A DNA stretch of 12,680 bases from Ruminococcus sp. UBA4383 (GCA_002389995.1 DGRR01000227.1:1440-14119); one strand, 5' to 3'. Positions 1 to 7,212 are shown, counted from the stretch's first letter. Notes: generated by a model not told the origin, from the letters alone. Program-made: numbers and translations.

Positions 1-629
1 TTCTGTTCATTTTTCAGACAGCACATAAGTCTGCCGCAAGTACCTGAAATTTTAGTGGGATTGAGTGACAAGCCCTGTTCCTTAGCCATTTTTATTGATA
101 CGGGCTGGAAATCGCCCATATAGCTTTTACAGCAAAATTCCCGTCCGCAGATACCCAGACCGCCGAGGACTTTTGCCTCATCTCTTACACCAATCTGGCG
201 CAGTTCGATTCTTGTCCTGAAAACAGATGCGAGGTCTTTGACGAGTTCACGGAAATCGACACGGCTCTCCGCAGTAAAATAAAACAGAAGCTTGTTATTG
301 TCGAAAGTACATTCAACTTCCACGAGGTTCATTTTAAGCTTGCGTGAGCGGATTTTTTCCTCACAGATTCTGAAAGCTTCTTTTTCACGCTGTTTATTTT
401 TTGCGACATTTTCGAGGTCTTTTTCGTCAGCGAGTCTTATGATAGGTTTAAGGGGGGAATTGAACTGGCTGTCGTCAATATTTCTGTTGGCGATGACGAC
501 TTCACCGCATTCAATACCTCTTACAGTTTCGACGATAGCCATATCGCCGACATTTGCCTGAATATTTTCGGGGGAAAAATAATATATTTTTCCGCCTTTT
601 TTAAAGCGGATACCAACTATTTCTTTCAT
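1..629 (-). CDS. ricT: RicT (YaaT/PSP1 family) stage 0 sporulation / RNA maturation protein, 3' end cut by window edge
   Basis: The reverse strand reads MKEIVGIRFKKGGKIYYFSP from the ATG at 629 and stays open to base 1, giving 209 codons; the Bacillus protein is about 275 aa, so the C-terminus is missing. The family signature is two cysteine clusters, CGREFCC and CGRLMCC, near the end of the visible part, with MGDFQPVSIKMAKEQGLSLN between them. In Bacillus RicT joins RicA and RicF in an Fe-S complex that assists RNase Y in mRNA maturation; the clustered cysteines are the expected cluster ligands. The ribosome site AAGGAG (641-636) overlaps the holB stop codon, and only two bases separate that stop from this ATG, so translational coupling with holB is likely. 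holB-ricT adjacency is conserved in Firmicutes. Family assignment is secure; the role in this organism is transferred from Bacillus. Confidence 0.93.
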   Translation of the reverse strand, partial: MKEIVGIRFKKGGKIYYFSPENIQANVGDMAIVETVRGIECGEVVIANRNIDDSQFNSPLKPIIRLADEKDLENVAKNKQREKEAFRICEEKIRSRKLKMNLVEVECTFDNNKLLFYFTAESRVDFRELVKDLASVFRTRIELRQIGVRDEAKVLGGLGICGREFCCKSYMGDFQPVSIKMAKEQGLSLNPTKISGTCGRLMCCLKNEQ

Positions 630-631
630 TT

Positions 632-1618
632 TCAGCTCCTTATAACATCAATAATTTCCGCACACAATGCAGACATTGTGACAGATGAATTTACATTGAA
701 ACTTACGGCATTTCGGGCATTTTCGATACATCTGTGAATTTTTTCCGCCTGATTTGCGGTAAGCATAAGCGATAATTTCTCGGCACTTTCACGGCAGCAG
801 CCTATATACCGTGCTGATTTATCCTTATTGAAAACAGCGCAGTCTCTCATCAGTTTATCGAGCATAGACAGGACAGCGAGGATATTTTTTCTGTCGTTTC
901 CTATGGAACACAATGCCGAATTGAGATTATATTCGTCCTTTCTTATTATACTATCAGATATTCGTTTTGTCAAATCGACTTGTTTACGCAGGTTACCGTC
1001 ATTGATGTAATCGAGGCACATACCGATATTTCCGTGGAAACAGCTTACAGCGGAATTTATTTCATTTTCCGAAATTCCCTTTTCGCTAAGGGCTGAAAAG
1101 ACTTCATCTTCCGTACATGGTGATGTATTGAAGCATACACATCTTGAAATAACAGTGGGGAGGAACTCATATTTTGATTCTGCCGTGAATATAAAAAATG
1201 CATATTCGGGCGGTTCTTCAATTAATTTCAGGAGCATATTCTGAGAGCGTGAGTCCATATTGCGGCAGTCACGGAAGATATAAATTTTTCTGCCCGTATT
1301 GTTATTTGGCTTTATGAAAGCATCTTTTATTATATCTCTTATTGTATCGACAGAATAACCTTCGAGTTTTCCGCTTGTTTCGGGGTATATGACATCGGGG
1401 TGATTTCCTGAAAGGAAATTTCTGCATGAACTGCACATACCGCAGGGATATCCGTCATACGGATTTTCACACAGAAGCATATTTGCGTAGTAATTGGCTG
1501 TAAGTTTTTTTCCGCTGCCTTTTTCACCGAAAATTATGACGGAATTTGCGGTATGATTATTTTTAATCATATTTCGGACAGTAGACAGGAGCAGGCGGTT
1601 TCCGTAGATTTTATTCAT
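632..1618 (-). CDS. holB: DNA polymerase III subunit delta' (clamp loader)
   Basis: A 328-aa clamp-loader AAA+ protein. From the chosen start it shows a P-loop GEKGSGKK (about 31-38), a four-cysteine zinc module (C50, C59, C62, C65; PCGMCSSC), the hallmark LLKLIEEPP (129-137) and the SRC sensor motif (158-160). The segment at the Walker B position reads IYIFRDCRNM and lacks the DE pair, as expected for delta', which does not hydrolyse ATP in well-studied clamp loaders. It loads the sliding clamp onto primed DNA together with DnaX and HolA. An in-frame GTG lies at 1627, but the ribosome site AAGGTG overlaps that GTG and is correctly spaced for the ATG at 1618, so I chose the ATG. ricT follows within 2 nt. 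A tmk gene, usual upstream in this cluster, is absent here. DnaX was considered as an alternative, but length and context favour HolB. Confidence 0.92.
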   Translation of the reverse strand: MNKIYGNRLLLSTVRNMIKNNHTANSVIIFGEKGSGKKLTANYYANMLLCENPYDGYPCGMCSSCRNFLSGNHPDVIYPETSGKLEGYSVDTIRDIIKDAFIKPNNNTGRKIYIFRDCRNMDSRSQNMLLKLIEEPPEYAFFIFTAESKYEFLPTVISRCVCFNTSPCTEDEVFSALSEKGISENEINSAVSCFHGNIGMCLDYINDGNLRKQVDLTKRISDSIIRKDEYNLNSALCSIGNDRKNILAVLSMLDKLMRDCAVFNKDKSARYIGCCRESAEKLSLMLTANQAEKIHRCIENARNAVSFNVNSSVTMSALCAEIIDVIRS

Positions 1619-1666
1619 ATTATTCACCTTTAAAATTGTGGTTTTATGTTTTGAATTAGATTTTTA

Positions 1667-1695
1667 ATGATAAACGATAAATATTTATCGTGCAA
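1667..1695 (-). promoter_or_regulatory. possible holB-ricT promoter with an embedded palindrome
   Basis: On the minus strand TTGCAC (1695-1690), a 17-bp spacer and TATCAT (1672-1667) lie about 50 bp before the holB ATG. The -35 is weak (3 of 6 matches). The spacer is largely the palindrome described at 1674-1691. This is the best candidate in a gap where holB must otherwise have no promoter, because the next genes upstream point the other way. Confidence 0.3.
1674..1691. repeat. 18-bp perfect palindrome, candidate operator
   Basis: ACGATAAATATTTATCGT reads identically on both strands. A degenerate copy, matching at 14 of 18 positions, lies at 1718-1735, and a further CGATAA half-site at 1761-1766. 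The three CGATAA motifs start at 1675, 1719 and 1761, so they repeat every 42-44 bp, about four helical turns. A second short inverted repeat, GTGCA-AAC-TGCAC, overlaps at 1690-1702. The pattern suits a dimeric DNA-binding protein between two divergent transcription units; the Cro/CI-type regulator at 2528-2740 is the obvious candidate, but that link is inference. Confidence 0.5.
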
Positions 1696-1773
1696 ACTGC
1701 ACAAGCAGAGACTTAAAACGATAATTATTTATGTGAAAACATATAAAATTTAATGTTATTCGATAAAAAACTA

Positions 1774-1802
1774 TTGACAAACGTAAAAATGTGTGCTATC
1801 AT
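1774..1802 (+). promoter_or_regulatory. sigma-A type promoter for the DUF2975-like / regulator pair
   Basis: TTGACA (1774-1779), a 17-bp spacer and TATCAT (1797-1802) with an extended TGC just before the -10. A TATAAT at 1802-1807 is also present but sits 22 bp from the -35, too far to pair with it. The CGATAA half-site at 1761-1766 lies 7 bp upstream of the -35. Transcription would start near 1809, which rules out the in-frame start codons further upstream. Confidence 0.75.
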
Positions 1803-1844
1803 ATAATCACCGCAAGGGAAAAATACTCAATGGAGGAATTAATT

Positions 1845-2516
1845 ATGGAGAACAAAAATATTAAAACAATCAATGGTATGGGCAAGGCTTGCAGGATAAT
1901 AAGCCGAATCGCAATGATATTCTGTATCATAGGAGCAGTTGCCATGATTGCAGGGGCTGTTTTCGTAAAAATGATACCTGCTGACAGAATCAACATTACG
2001 GGAAATGCAGACGCAAAAATTGAGATTGATTTCAGCGGTCTGCCTGTAAGCGAGGAAAATGCAGAAGATATCATGAATGCACAGGGCGTTATCGAAAAGG
2101 ATAAAATCAAGGTCAATGAATTTATCGCCCTCGATTACGAGATATCTGAAATTGATGAAAACAAGGCTGAAATAGGTATCAAGGGCGATTTTTCACAACT
2201 CAGCAAGGAAGAAATAATAAAAGAAACTTTAATTGATATAATATCAGGATTTATTGAACTGGTATGTATGGCAGTAGTTTTCGGATTTGCGGCATCACTT
2301 GCAAAAGCTGTTGAAAAATGCGACACACCTTTTACTGATGAAATAATATCCAAAATGAAGAAATTCGGTTATTCGCTCATACCGCTCGCAGTATTCGGCG
2401 GAATCGCAAACGGTTCACTTCTCACAATGGCACTTCTTGTTCTTGTAATCATCATGGTAATAAACATCTTTGCATATGGCGCACAGCTTCAGAAACAGTC
2501 TGATGAAACTATATGA
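1845..2516 (+). CDS. DUF2975-like integral membrane protein (YoaS-like)
   Basis: A 223-aa membrane protein. The first hydrophobic helix spans about 20-42. A polar, acidic loop follows (about 43-125, including IEIDFSGLPVSEE). Further helices lie at about 129-151 and two more between 176 and 212. The segment AKAVEKCDTPFTDEIISKMKKFGYSLIPLAVFG resembles the DUF2975 pattern, in which a short loop with 'PF..E....+K..G' links two helices. The start at 1845 has GGAGG at 1832-1836 with 8-nt spacing; an in-frame ATG at 1830 overlaps that ribosome site. The stop TGA sits 11 nt before the next ATG, so it is co-transcribed with a small Cro/CI-type regulator, the pairing seen for YoaS-YozG in Bacillus. Function is unknown; a membrane signal to the regulator is possible but unproven. 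The DUF assignment is from memory of the family, not a search. Confidence 0.75.
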   Translation: MENKNIKTINGMGKACRIISRIAMIFCIIGAVAMIAGAVFVKMIPADRINITGNADAKIEIDFSGLPVSEENAEDIMNAQGVIEKDKIKVNEFIALDYEISEIDENKAEIGIKGDFSQLSKEEIIKETLIDIISGFIELVCMAVVFGFAASLAKAVEKCDTPFTDEIISKMKKFGYSLIPLAVFGGIANGSLLTMALLVLVIIMVINIFAYGAQLQKQSDETI

Positions 2517-2527
2517 GAGGTGATAGT

Positions 2528-2740
2528 ATGTCAATAATTTTAAGACTTGACCGTGTAATGGCAGACAGGAAAATCAGTCTGAATGAACTCAGCGAACGTG
2601 TGGGGATAAGCAACGTAAATCTTTCAAAGCTGAAAACAGGCAAGGCAAGTGCCATAAGGTTTTCAACACTGAACTCGATATGCAAGGCACTGAACTGTCA
2701 GCCGGGAGATATACTTGAATTTGTCGATGATGAAAAATAA
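2528..2740 (+). CDS. small Cro/CI (XRE) family transcriptional regulator, YozG-like
   Basis: A 70-aa protein that is almost entirely one helix-turn-helix domain. The HTH reads SLNELSERVGISNVNLSKLK, followed by the family's typical IRFSTLNSICKALNCQPGDILEF. This matches the HTH_26/YozG type, usually found directly after a DUF2975 membrane protein, as here. The ribosome site AGAGGTGA ends 4-5 nt before the ATG at 2528. An in-frame ATG at 2513 overlaps the upstream stop but has no ribosome site of its own, so the shorter form is preferred. With no sensor or dimerisation domain, any signal would have to come from the partner membrane protein or from protein level. The palindromic repeats upstream of the operon are plausible autoregulatory sites. 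A strong terminator follows immediately. Confidence 0.88.
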   Translation: MSIILRLDRVMADRKISLNELSERVGISNVNLSKLKTGKASAIRFSTLNSICKALNCQPGDILEFVDDEK

Positions 2741-2745
2741 TATGC

Positions 2746-2777
2746 AGAGCCGCTGAAAAATGCGGCTCTTTTATTTT
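2746..2777 (+). terminator. intrinsic terminator after the regulator, possibly bidirectional
   Basis: A perfect 8-bp GC-rich stem, AGAGCCGC (2746-2753) with GCGGCTCT (2762-2769), an 8-nt loop, then TTTTATTTT. The convergent decarboxylase gene ends at 2771, so its stop codon TAA lies within the T-rich tail. Read on the minus strand the same hairpin directly follows that stop, with a poorer T tract, so it may stop both transcripts. Confidence 0.85.
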
Positions 2778-4087
2778 ACCACAATCACGGACGAAATACC
2801 ATACCTTTTGAAAATATTTATGCAGGTTTCGTCAATAATTTCACCGCTTGCGGCAATTGGCACGGCAGGCGGACAGGGGACTTTTACAGAAGCGCAGATT
2901 CTTCCGAGGGAGTTTTCAACAGGTATCTCCTCAGATTCGGAAAATACCGCCTGACGTACAGACATAGCCTTTTTCGGGAGGTGTGCGGAAAATTCGGGGG
3001 ATATTATTTCATGCTTTTCAACAGATGTCAAAACTTTTCTTAAAGAATCCGAAAGTTTTCCATAGTCTTCACGGCAGTTAATAGGTGACATGAGAAATAT
3101 TATAATATCATCGTCTGAATATTCACATTCAACACCGTTAATCCGCATAAGTTCGGCAATTTTGTTTCCGTTATAACCTGATTCGGAGGCTTTGAGAGTT
3201 ATATGAAAAGGTTCACCGTCTGCAAATTTCATATCAGGGAAATTATTTCTGAAATCCTTTATAAACCTGAGATTATTTTTAATATCATTTCTTATATTTT
3301 CCGAGATATATTTATTGCACAGGTCAAGAGAAGCCATTATAAGGTATGAAGGGCTTGTAGATGCAAAGATACTCATGCACTGTCTTAATATTTTCGCATA
3401 TTTTTCTGATGAAGTATGCAGGACGGCTGCGCCTGTAAGTGCGGGGAGCATTTTATGTGCGGAATCACAGCATATATCCGCACCGAGATATATCGGGTGC
3501 ATACTTTCTTCAAAAAAATGCAGATGCGCTCCGTGGGCATTGTCAACAAGGAGTACGCTGTTATATTTATGGCAGATTTCGGATAATTTTTTAATATCAG
3601 CAGTTTTCCCTGTATAGTCGGGAGAGGTGACATAAAGACATGACGAGGGATATTTTTTTAATAAATTTTCTGCATCATCAATATTAATTTCTCCCGACAG
3701 AATACCGCCGTCATATTTCGGCATAAGCCATATAACATCAATGTCAAGCAGGGCGGCGGCATTCAGAAAGGCACGGTGAACATTTCGGACGGCTATAATT
3801 TTTCTGTTTTCAAATTTCATGGCGGCAAGCATAGCCTGAATACAGAGGGTTGAACCGCCTGCGGAATAGAAGCTTGCGGCAGTACCGTAGAGGTCTGACA
3901 TATTTTTTTCACTCTGCAAAATTATCCCGTCCGCTTCAAAAAGGCTGTCTGCGCCTTTTATCTCGGTAATGTCAATATTGCATATATTTTCGAGATATCT
4001 GAATTTCCCCTTATGCCCCGGCATATGACATCGGAGAATTTCAGATGATGAATATTTTAAAAGAAAATCATATAAAGGGGTATTCAT
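2771..4087 (-). CDS. Orn/Lys/Arg decarboxylase family PLP enzyme (YaaO-like)
   Basis: A 438-aa fold-type I PLP enzyme. The family markers are PLYDFLLKY at the N-terminus, HMPGHKG (21-27), the cofactor-binding VDNAHGAHL (about 181-189, Asp182) and DSAHKMLPALTGA, whose Lys212 is the expected PLP Schiff-base lysine. The C-terminal region (about 360-438) carries PCPPAVPIAASGE, the family's small C-terminal domain. Members decarboxylate arginine, lysine or ornithine to agmatine, cadaverine or putrescine in polyamine metabolism; the substrate cannot be read from sequence. In Bacillus yaaO lies just upstream of tmk-yaaQ-yaaR-holB-yaaT. The same strand order (this gene, then holB, then ricT) is kept here but interrupted by the divergent regulator pair. 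AGGAG lies 8 nt before the ATG at 4087. At 438 aa it is slightly short for the family (about 480) but complete at both ends. Confidence 0.9.
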   Translation of the reverse strand: MNTPLYDFLLKYSSSEILRCHMPGHKGKFRYLENICNIDITEIKGADSLFEADGIILQSEKNMSDLYGTAASFYSAGGSTLCIQAMLAAMKFENRKIIAVRNVHRAFLNAAALLDIDVIWLMPKYDGGILSGEINIDDAENLLKKYPSSCLYVTSPDYTGKTADIKKLSEICHKYNSVLLVDNAHGAHLHFFEESMHPIYLGADICCDSAHKMLPALTGAAVLHTSSEKYAKILRQCMSIFASTSPSYLIMASLDLCNKYISENIRNDIKNNLRFIKDFRNNFPDMKFADGEPFHITLKASESGYNGNKIAELMRINGVECEYSDDDIIIFLMSPINCREDYGKLSDSLRKVLTSVEKHEIISPEFSAHLPKKAMSVRQAVFSESEEIPVENSLGRICASVKVPCPPAVPIAASGEIIDETCINIFKRYGISSVIVVK

Positions 4088-4120
4088 ATCATTAACTCCT
4101 GTTCAGAACGTTATAATAAA

Positions 4121-4149
4121 ATTATAGATATAATTTGTCTTTTTGTCAA
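4121..4149 (-). promoter_or_regulatory. consensus sigma-A promoter for the decarboxylase gene
   Basis: On the minus strand TTGACA (4149-4144), a 17-bp spacer and TATAAT (4126-4121): both hexamers match consensus exactly. The start codon at 4087 is about 27 bp beyond the expected transcription start. Confidence 0.85.
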
Positions 4150-4177
4150 TAGAATAATATTATAAAAATACAGATAC

Positions 4178-4206
4178 TTGACAGAAATGCCAAATATATT
4201 TATAAT
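4178..4206 (+). promoter_or_regulatory. consensus sigma-A promoter for recG
   Basis: TTGACA (4178-4183), a 17-bp spacer and TATAAT (4201-4206), an exact match to consensus. It is back to back with the decarboxylase promoter; the two -35 boxes are separated by 28 bp of AT-rich DNA. The recG ATG lies about 24 bp beyond the expected start of transcription. Confidence 0.85.
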
Positions 4207-4236
4207 AATAATATACTTTGAGAAAGAGGTAAAATA

Positions 4237-6273
4237 ATGGCAGCTAATTTATTCAGCGAAATAGAATACCTTAAAGGCGTTGGAAAAACAAGAGGAGAAA
4301 AATACCGAAAACTTGACATAAAATCTCCCTATGAACTTATATACCATATCCCACGCACATATATAGATTTCAGGGCGCATATTCCCATAGCACAGGCACA
4401 GCCTGATGAATATTGTTTCCTTAAACTGACCATAACAAAAAAACTCCAGCCGCAGGCAATAAGAAAAGGTCTTGTCATCTGCAAAGCTGTCGCCACTGAC
4501 GGTACAGATAATATAATAATAAATATTTTCAATAATGTATATGCATTTCACGCTCTCAGCGAGGGAGCAGGATATTATATGTACGGAAAAGTTACAGGCG
4601 GTTTCACACGCAAAGAGATAAATTCTCCCGTATATATAAAAGATGATGAAAAAGTCCTGATACAGCCCGTATACAGACTTACTCAGGGACTTACAGCCGT
4701 TATGGTGAGGACGAATATGCAGCAGGCTTTAAATCTTATGAAGTCTCAGCCCTTTGAAACGCTCTCGGAAGATATAATGGAAAAATATGAACTGATGCCC
4801 CTTATGTGGTCGCTTGAAAATATTCATTTTCCCGAAAGTGACGAGGCGGCAGGACTTGCAAGGGAAAGGCTTGCCTTTGATGAACTCCTGAAATTACAGC
4901 TCGGAATGTCCCTTATGAAAACCCGTACACGCAACAGCACAGCCTATCAGATGGACGGAAAAATAAGTATCTCGGAATTTCTTGACGGTCTGCCTTTTAA
5001 AATGACTGACGGACAGATGAAAGCCCTTGTCGAGATTATTTCTGACCTTTGCAGGAATGTCCCCATGAACAGACTTTTGCAGGGAGATGTCGGAAGCGGA
5101 AAAACTGCCGTTGCCGCAGCAGCCTGTTATTTTGCATATAAAAACGGCTTGCAGTCGGCACTTATGGCACCTACGGAAATACTTGCGATGCAGCATTATA
5201 AAACACTGTCGGAATTTCTTGAACCTTTCGGACTTAAAATCTGTCTGCTGACAGGTTCTGCAACTGCGAAAAATAAAAAAATTATCCGTGAAAAAATTTT
5301 ATCGGGCGAGGCAGATGTTATTGTCGGAACTCATGCAATTATTCAGAAAGATGTTGAATATAAAAATCTTGCCCTTGTAATAACTGATGAACAGCACCGT
5401 TTCGGAGTAAATCAGAGGGCGGCACTTGCCGAAAAGGGAGACTCTCCGCATAAGCTTGTAATGTCCGCAACGCCCATTCCGAGAACCCTTGCACTGATTA
5501 TTTACGGAGATTTGGATATATCCGCAATAACTCAGCTCCCGAAAGGAAGAAAACCTATAAAAACATATGCCGTCACAGGAAAAATGCGTCACCGTGCATT
5601 TAATTTTGTGCGTGACCGCCTTGACGAAGGTCGGCAGGCTTATGTTGTATGCCCCATGATTGAGGACAGCGAAAGCGATTTGTTTGCCGTGAAATCATAT
5701 GCGGAAAACGCTCAGAAACAGGATTTGAAAGGCTATTCCACAGCCCTCCTCCACGGAAAAATGAAGGCAAACGAAAAAGAAAAGGTAATGAAAAAATTCC
5801 GTGACGGCGAAATACAGGTTCTTATCTGTACAACTGTCGTTGAAGTCGGGGTAGATGTCCCCAATGCCGCCGTTATGGTTATTGAAAATGCCGAAAGATT
5901 CGGACTTTCACAGCTTCACCAGCTAAGAGGACGCATAGGACGTGGAGAATTTGAAAGCACCTGTATCCTGATAACCGATAACACAACTGACGAGTGTATA
6001 AAACGCATGAAAATAATGTCTTCTACAGCAGACGGTTTCAAAATATCCGAGGAAGATTTGAAACTCAGAGGTCCGGGAGACTTTTTCGGCAGCGCACAGC
6101 ACGGACTCCCTCCCCTGAAAATAGCTGATATCGCCTGCAATACACAGCTTATGAAAAAAGCCCAGATGTGTGCATCTGAAATCCTCCGTGATGACCCCGA
6201 ACTCAAAAAGCCGGAAAATCATGCCCTTCATATGGATACCATACGGCTTTTCAACAAGGAAATAACAGGCTGA
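4237..6273 (+). CDS. recG: ATP-dependent DNA helicase RecG
   Basis: A full-length 678-aa RecG, the branched-DNA helicase that remodels stalled replication forks and Holliday junctions. The N-terminal wedge/OB part starts with YLKGVGKTRGEKYRKLDI (11-28) and runs to about 230. Helicase motifs follow in order: GDVGSGKT (283-290, Walker A), APTEILAMQH (311-320), DEQHRFG (384-390, Walker B as DEQH), SATPIPRT (410-417), LLHGKM (504-509), TTVVEVGVDVPNA (532-544) and QLRGRIGRG (562-570). The RecG-specific RGPGDFFGSAQHG (611-623) lies after motif VI. The ATG at 4237 has AGAGG with 7-8 nt spacing and a consensus promoter just upstream. In many Clostridia recG lies elsewhere relative to yaaO, so the divergent arrangement is not itself informative. 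No intrinsic terminator is evident after the stop, so some read-through into the response regulator is possible. Confidence 0.97.
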   Translation: MAANLFSEIEYLKGVGKTRGEKYRKLDIKSPYELIYHIPRTYIDFRAHIPIAQAQPDEYCFLKLTITKKLQPQAIRKGLVICKAVATDGTDNIIINIFNNVYAFHALSEGAGYYMYGKVTGGFTRKEINSPVYIKDDEKVLIQPVYRLTQGLTAVMVRTNMQQALNLMKSQPFETLSEDIMEKYELMPLMWSLENIHFPESDEAAGLARERLAFDELLKLQLGMSLMKTRTRNSTAYQMDGKISISEFLDGLPFKMTDGQMKALVEIISDLCRNVPMNRLLQGDVGSGKTAVAAAACYFAYKNGLQSALMAPTEILAMQHYKTLSEFLEPFGLKICLLTGSATAKNKKIIREKILSGEADVIVGTHAIIQKDVEYKNLALVITDEQHRFGVNQRAALAEKGDSPHKLVMSATPIPRTLALIIYGDLDISAITQLPKGRKPIKTYAVTGKMRHRAFNFVRDRLDEGRQAYVVCPMIEDSESDLFAVKSYAENAQKQDLKGYSTALLHGKMKANEKEKVMKKFRDGEIQVLICTTVVEVGVDVPNAAVMVIENAERFGLSQLHQLRGRIGRGEFESTCILITDNTTDECIKRMKIMSSTADGFKISEEDLKLRGPGDFFGSAQHGLPPLKIADIACNTQLMKKAQMCASEILRDDPELKKPENHALHMDTIRLFNKEITG

Positions 6274-6320
6274 CAGCATAATTTTACAGCTTACAGTTAA
6301 AAAAATTGTTTATATTAATT

Positions 6321-6353
6321 TTTATTGATAATTTATTGATTTTTAATTGACAA
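6321..6353 (+). repeat. three 11-bp direct repeats overlapping the response-regulator promoter
   Basis: Consecutive 11-bp units start at 6321 (TTTATTGATAA), 6332 (TTTATTGATTT) and 6343 (TTAATTGACAA). The core TTWATTGAY repeats at exactly one helical turn, and the third copy contains the -35 hexamer. A weaker fourth unit may precede at 6310. OmpR/PhoB-family regulators bind tandem direct repeats at this spacing, and the gene that follows encodes such a protein, so autoregulation is plausible. The surrounding DNA is very AT-rich, which weakens the case. Confidence 0.5.
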
Positions 6354-6375
6354 TTTAAGCAATATGAGTTATAAT
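6347..6375 (+). promoter_or_regulatory. consensus sigma-A promoter for the two-component/htrA operon
   Basis: TTGACA (6347-6352), a 17-bp spacer and TATAAT (6370-6375), both exact consensus. Transcription would start near 6382, placing the 12-bp palindrome TGCATATATGCA (6389-6400) in the leader, just before the GAAGG ribosome site. Confidence 0.85.
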
Positions 6376-6418
6376 AAAATTAATAGTATGCATATATGCA
6401 GAGAAAGAAGGTAATAAA

Positions 6419-7126
6419 ATGGCAAATGAAAAAAGTTTGAAAGTCCTTATAGTAGACGATGATAAAAATATATGCGACCTGCTCAGGCTTTACCTCGAAA
6501 AAGACGGGTACAGCGTCATTCTTTCACATGACGGTGAAGAAGCCGTTGTAAAATTCAACGCTCTCAATCCCGATATGGTTCTGCTTGACATAATGCTCCC
6601 CGGTATCGACGGCTGGGAAGTGTGCAGAAGAATAAGAAAAAAATCAAATGCCCCCATAATTATGATTACTGCCAAAGGCGAAACTATTGACAAGGTTATC
6701 GGTCTTGAACTCGGTGCAGATGACTATATCGTAAAGCCTTTTGATGCAAAGGAAGTCATAGCCCGTATAAATGCCGTTACAAGACGTGTGGGAAATATAA
6801 ACGTAGAACCCGAAGTGCAGGAAGTGCGCTATGACAAGCTTTCCGTAAATATGACAAGATATGAACTCAAAGTCAACGGAAAAGTAATTGATACACCTCC
6901 GAAAGAACTCGAACTTCTGTTCTATCTTGCCTCAAACCCCAACAGAGTCTATACCCGTGACCAGCTTCTCGATGAAGTATGGGGATTTGAATACTACGGC
7001 GATTCAAGAACAATAGACGTACACATTAAAAGACTGCGTGAAAAGCTCGAAGGTGTCTCCGACAAATGGGCTTTGAAAACAGTATGGGGCGTGGGTTATA
7101 AATTTGAAGCCGAAGAGGACGAATAA
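6419..7126 (+). CDS. OmpR/PhoB-family response regulator
   Basis: A 235-aa two-domain regulator. The receiver domain (about 7-122) has the acidic pocket VDDD (12-15), phospho-acceptor Asp57 in LLDIMLPGIDG, Thr84 in ITAKGE and Lys106 in YIVKPFD. The C-terminal winged-helix domain (about 137-230) carries the typical ELELLFYLASNPNRVYTRDQLL, DSRTIDVHIKRLREKL and WGVGYKF. On phosphorylation by the kinase encoded next, it should bind direct-repeat DNA as a dimer. The ATG at 6419 has GAAGG with 7-nt spacing. Candidate binding repeats lie at its own promoter. It is the first gene of a probable operon with the histidine kinase and HtrA. The sequence resembles PhoP/WalR-type proteins in general, but I cannot name an orthologue; the kinase lacks the PAS domain expected of WalK. 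Confidence 0.95.
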   Translation: MANEKSLKVLIVDDDKNICDLLRLYLEKDGYSVILSHDGEEAVVKFNALNPDMVLLDIMLPGIDGWEVCRRIRKKSNAPIIMITAKGETIDKVIGLELGADDYIVKPFDAKEVIARINAVTRRVGNINVEPEVQEVRYDKLSVNMTRYELKVNGKVIDTPPKELELLFYLASNPNRVYTRDQLLDEVWGFEYYGDSRTIDVHIKRLREKLEGVSDKWALKTVWGVGYKFEAEEDE

Positions 7127-7132
7127 TATTTC

Positions 7133-7154
7133 AGGGCGGATATATTTCCGCCTT
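7133..7154 (+). other. hairpin between response regulator and kinase genes
   Basis: AGGGCGGA (7133-7140) pairs with TCCGCCTT (7147-7154), including one G-U pair, around a 6-nt loop. It begins 6 nt after the response-regulator stop. A run of seven T lies at 7170-7176, about 15 bp past the stem and thus too distant for a classical terminator. It may reduce kinase expression by partial termination or set mRNA processing. It also buries the upstream TTG at 7153. Confidence 0.5.
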
Positions 7155-7212
7155 GAATTATATAGACCTGTTTTTTTCAGAAAATAATCCGCAGTCGGAA
7201 AGAGATGATATA

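Noticed and set aside
1791..1844. Longer N-terminus for the DUF2975-like protein starting at GTG 1791 or ATG 1830
   Set aside because: The first lies upstream of the predicted transcription start and the second overlaps the ribosome site; 1845 has correct spacing.
1845..2740. Toxin-antitoxin or phage-repressor interpretation of the membrane protein/regulator pair
   Set aside because: The first protein is a multi-helix DUF2975-like membrane protein of 223 aa, not a small toxin. The pair matches the YoaS-YozG arrangement, and there are no phage genes nearby.
6389..6400. TGCATATATGCA palindrome as an operator
   Set aside because: A 12-bp AT-rich palindrome in AT-rich DNA has no second copy and no recognised owner, so it is mentioned only with the promoter.
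7133..7176. Full intrinsic terminator between the response regulator and kinase
   Set aside because: The T run is about 15 bp beyond the stem, and the kinase has no promoter of its own that I can see, so complete termination is unlikely.
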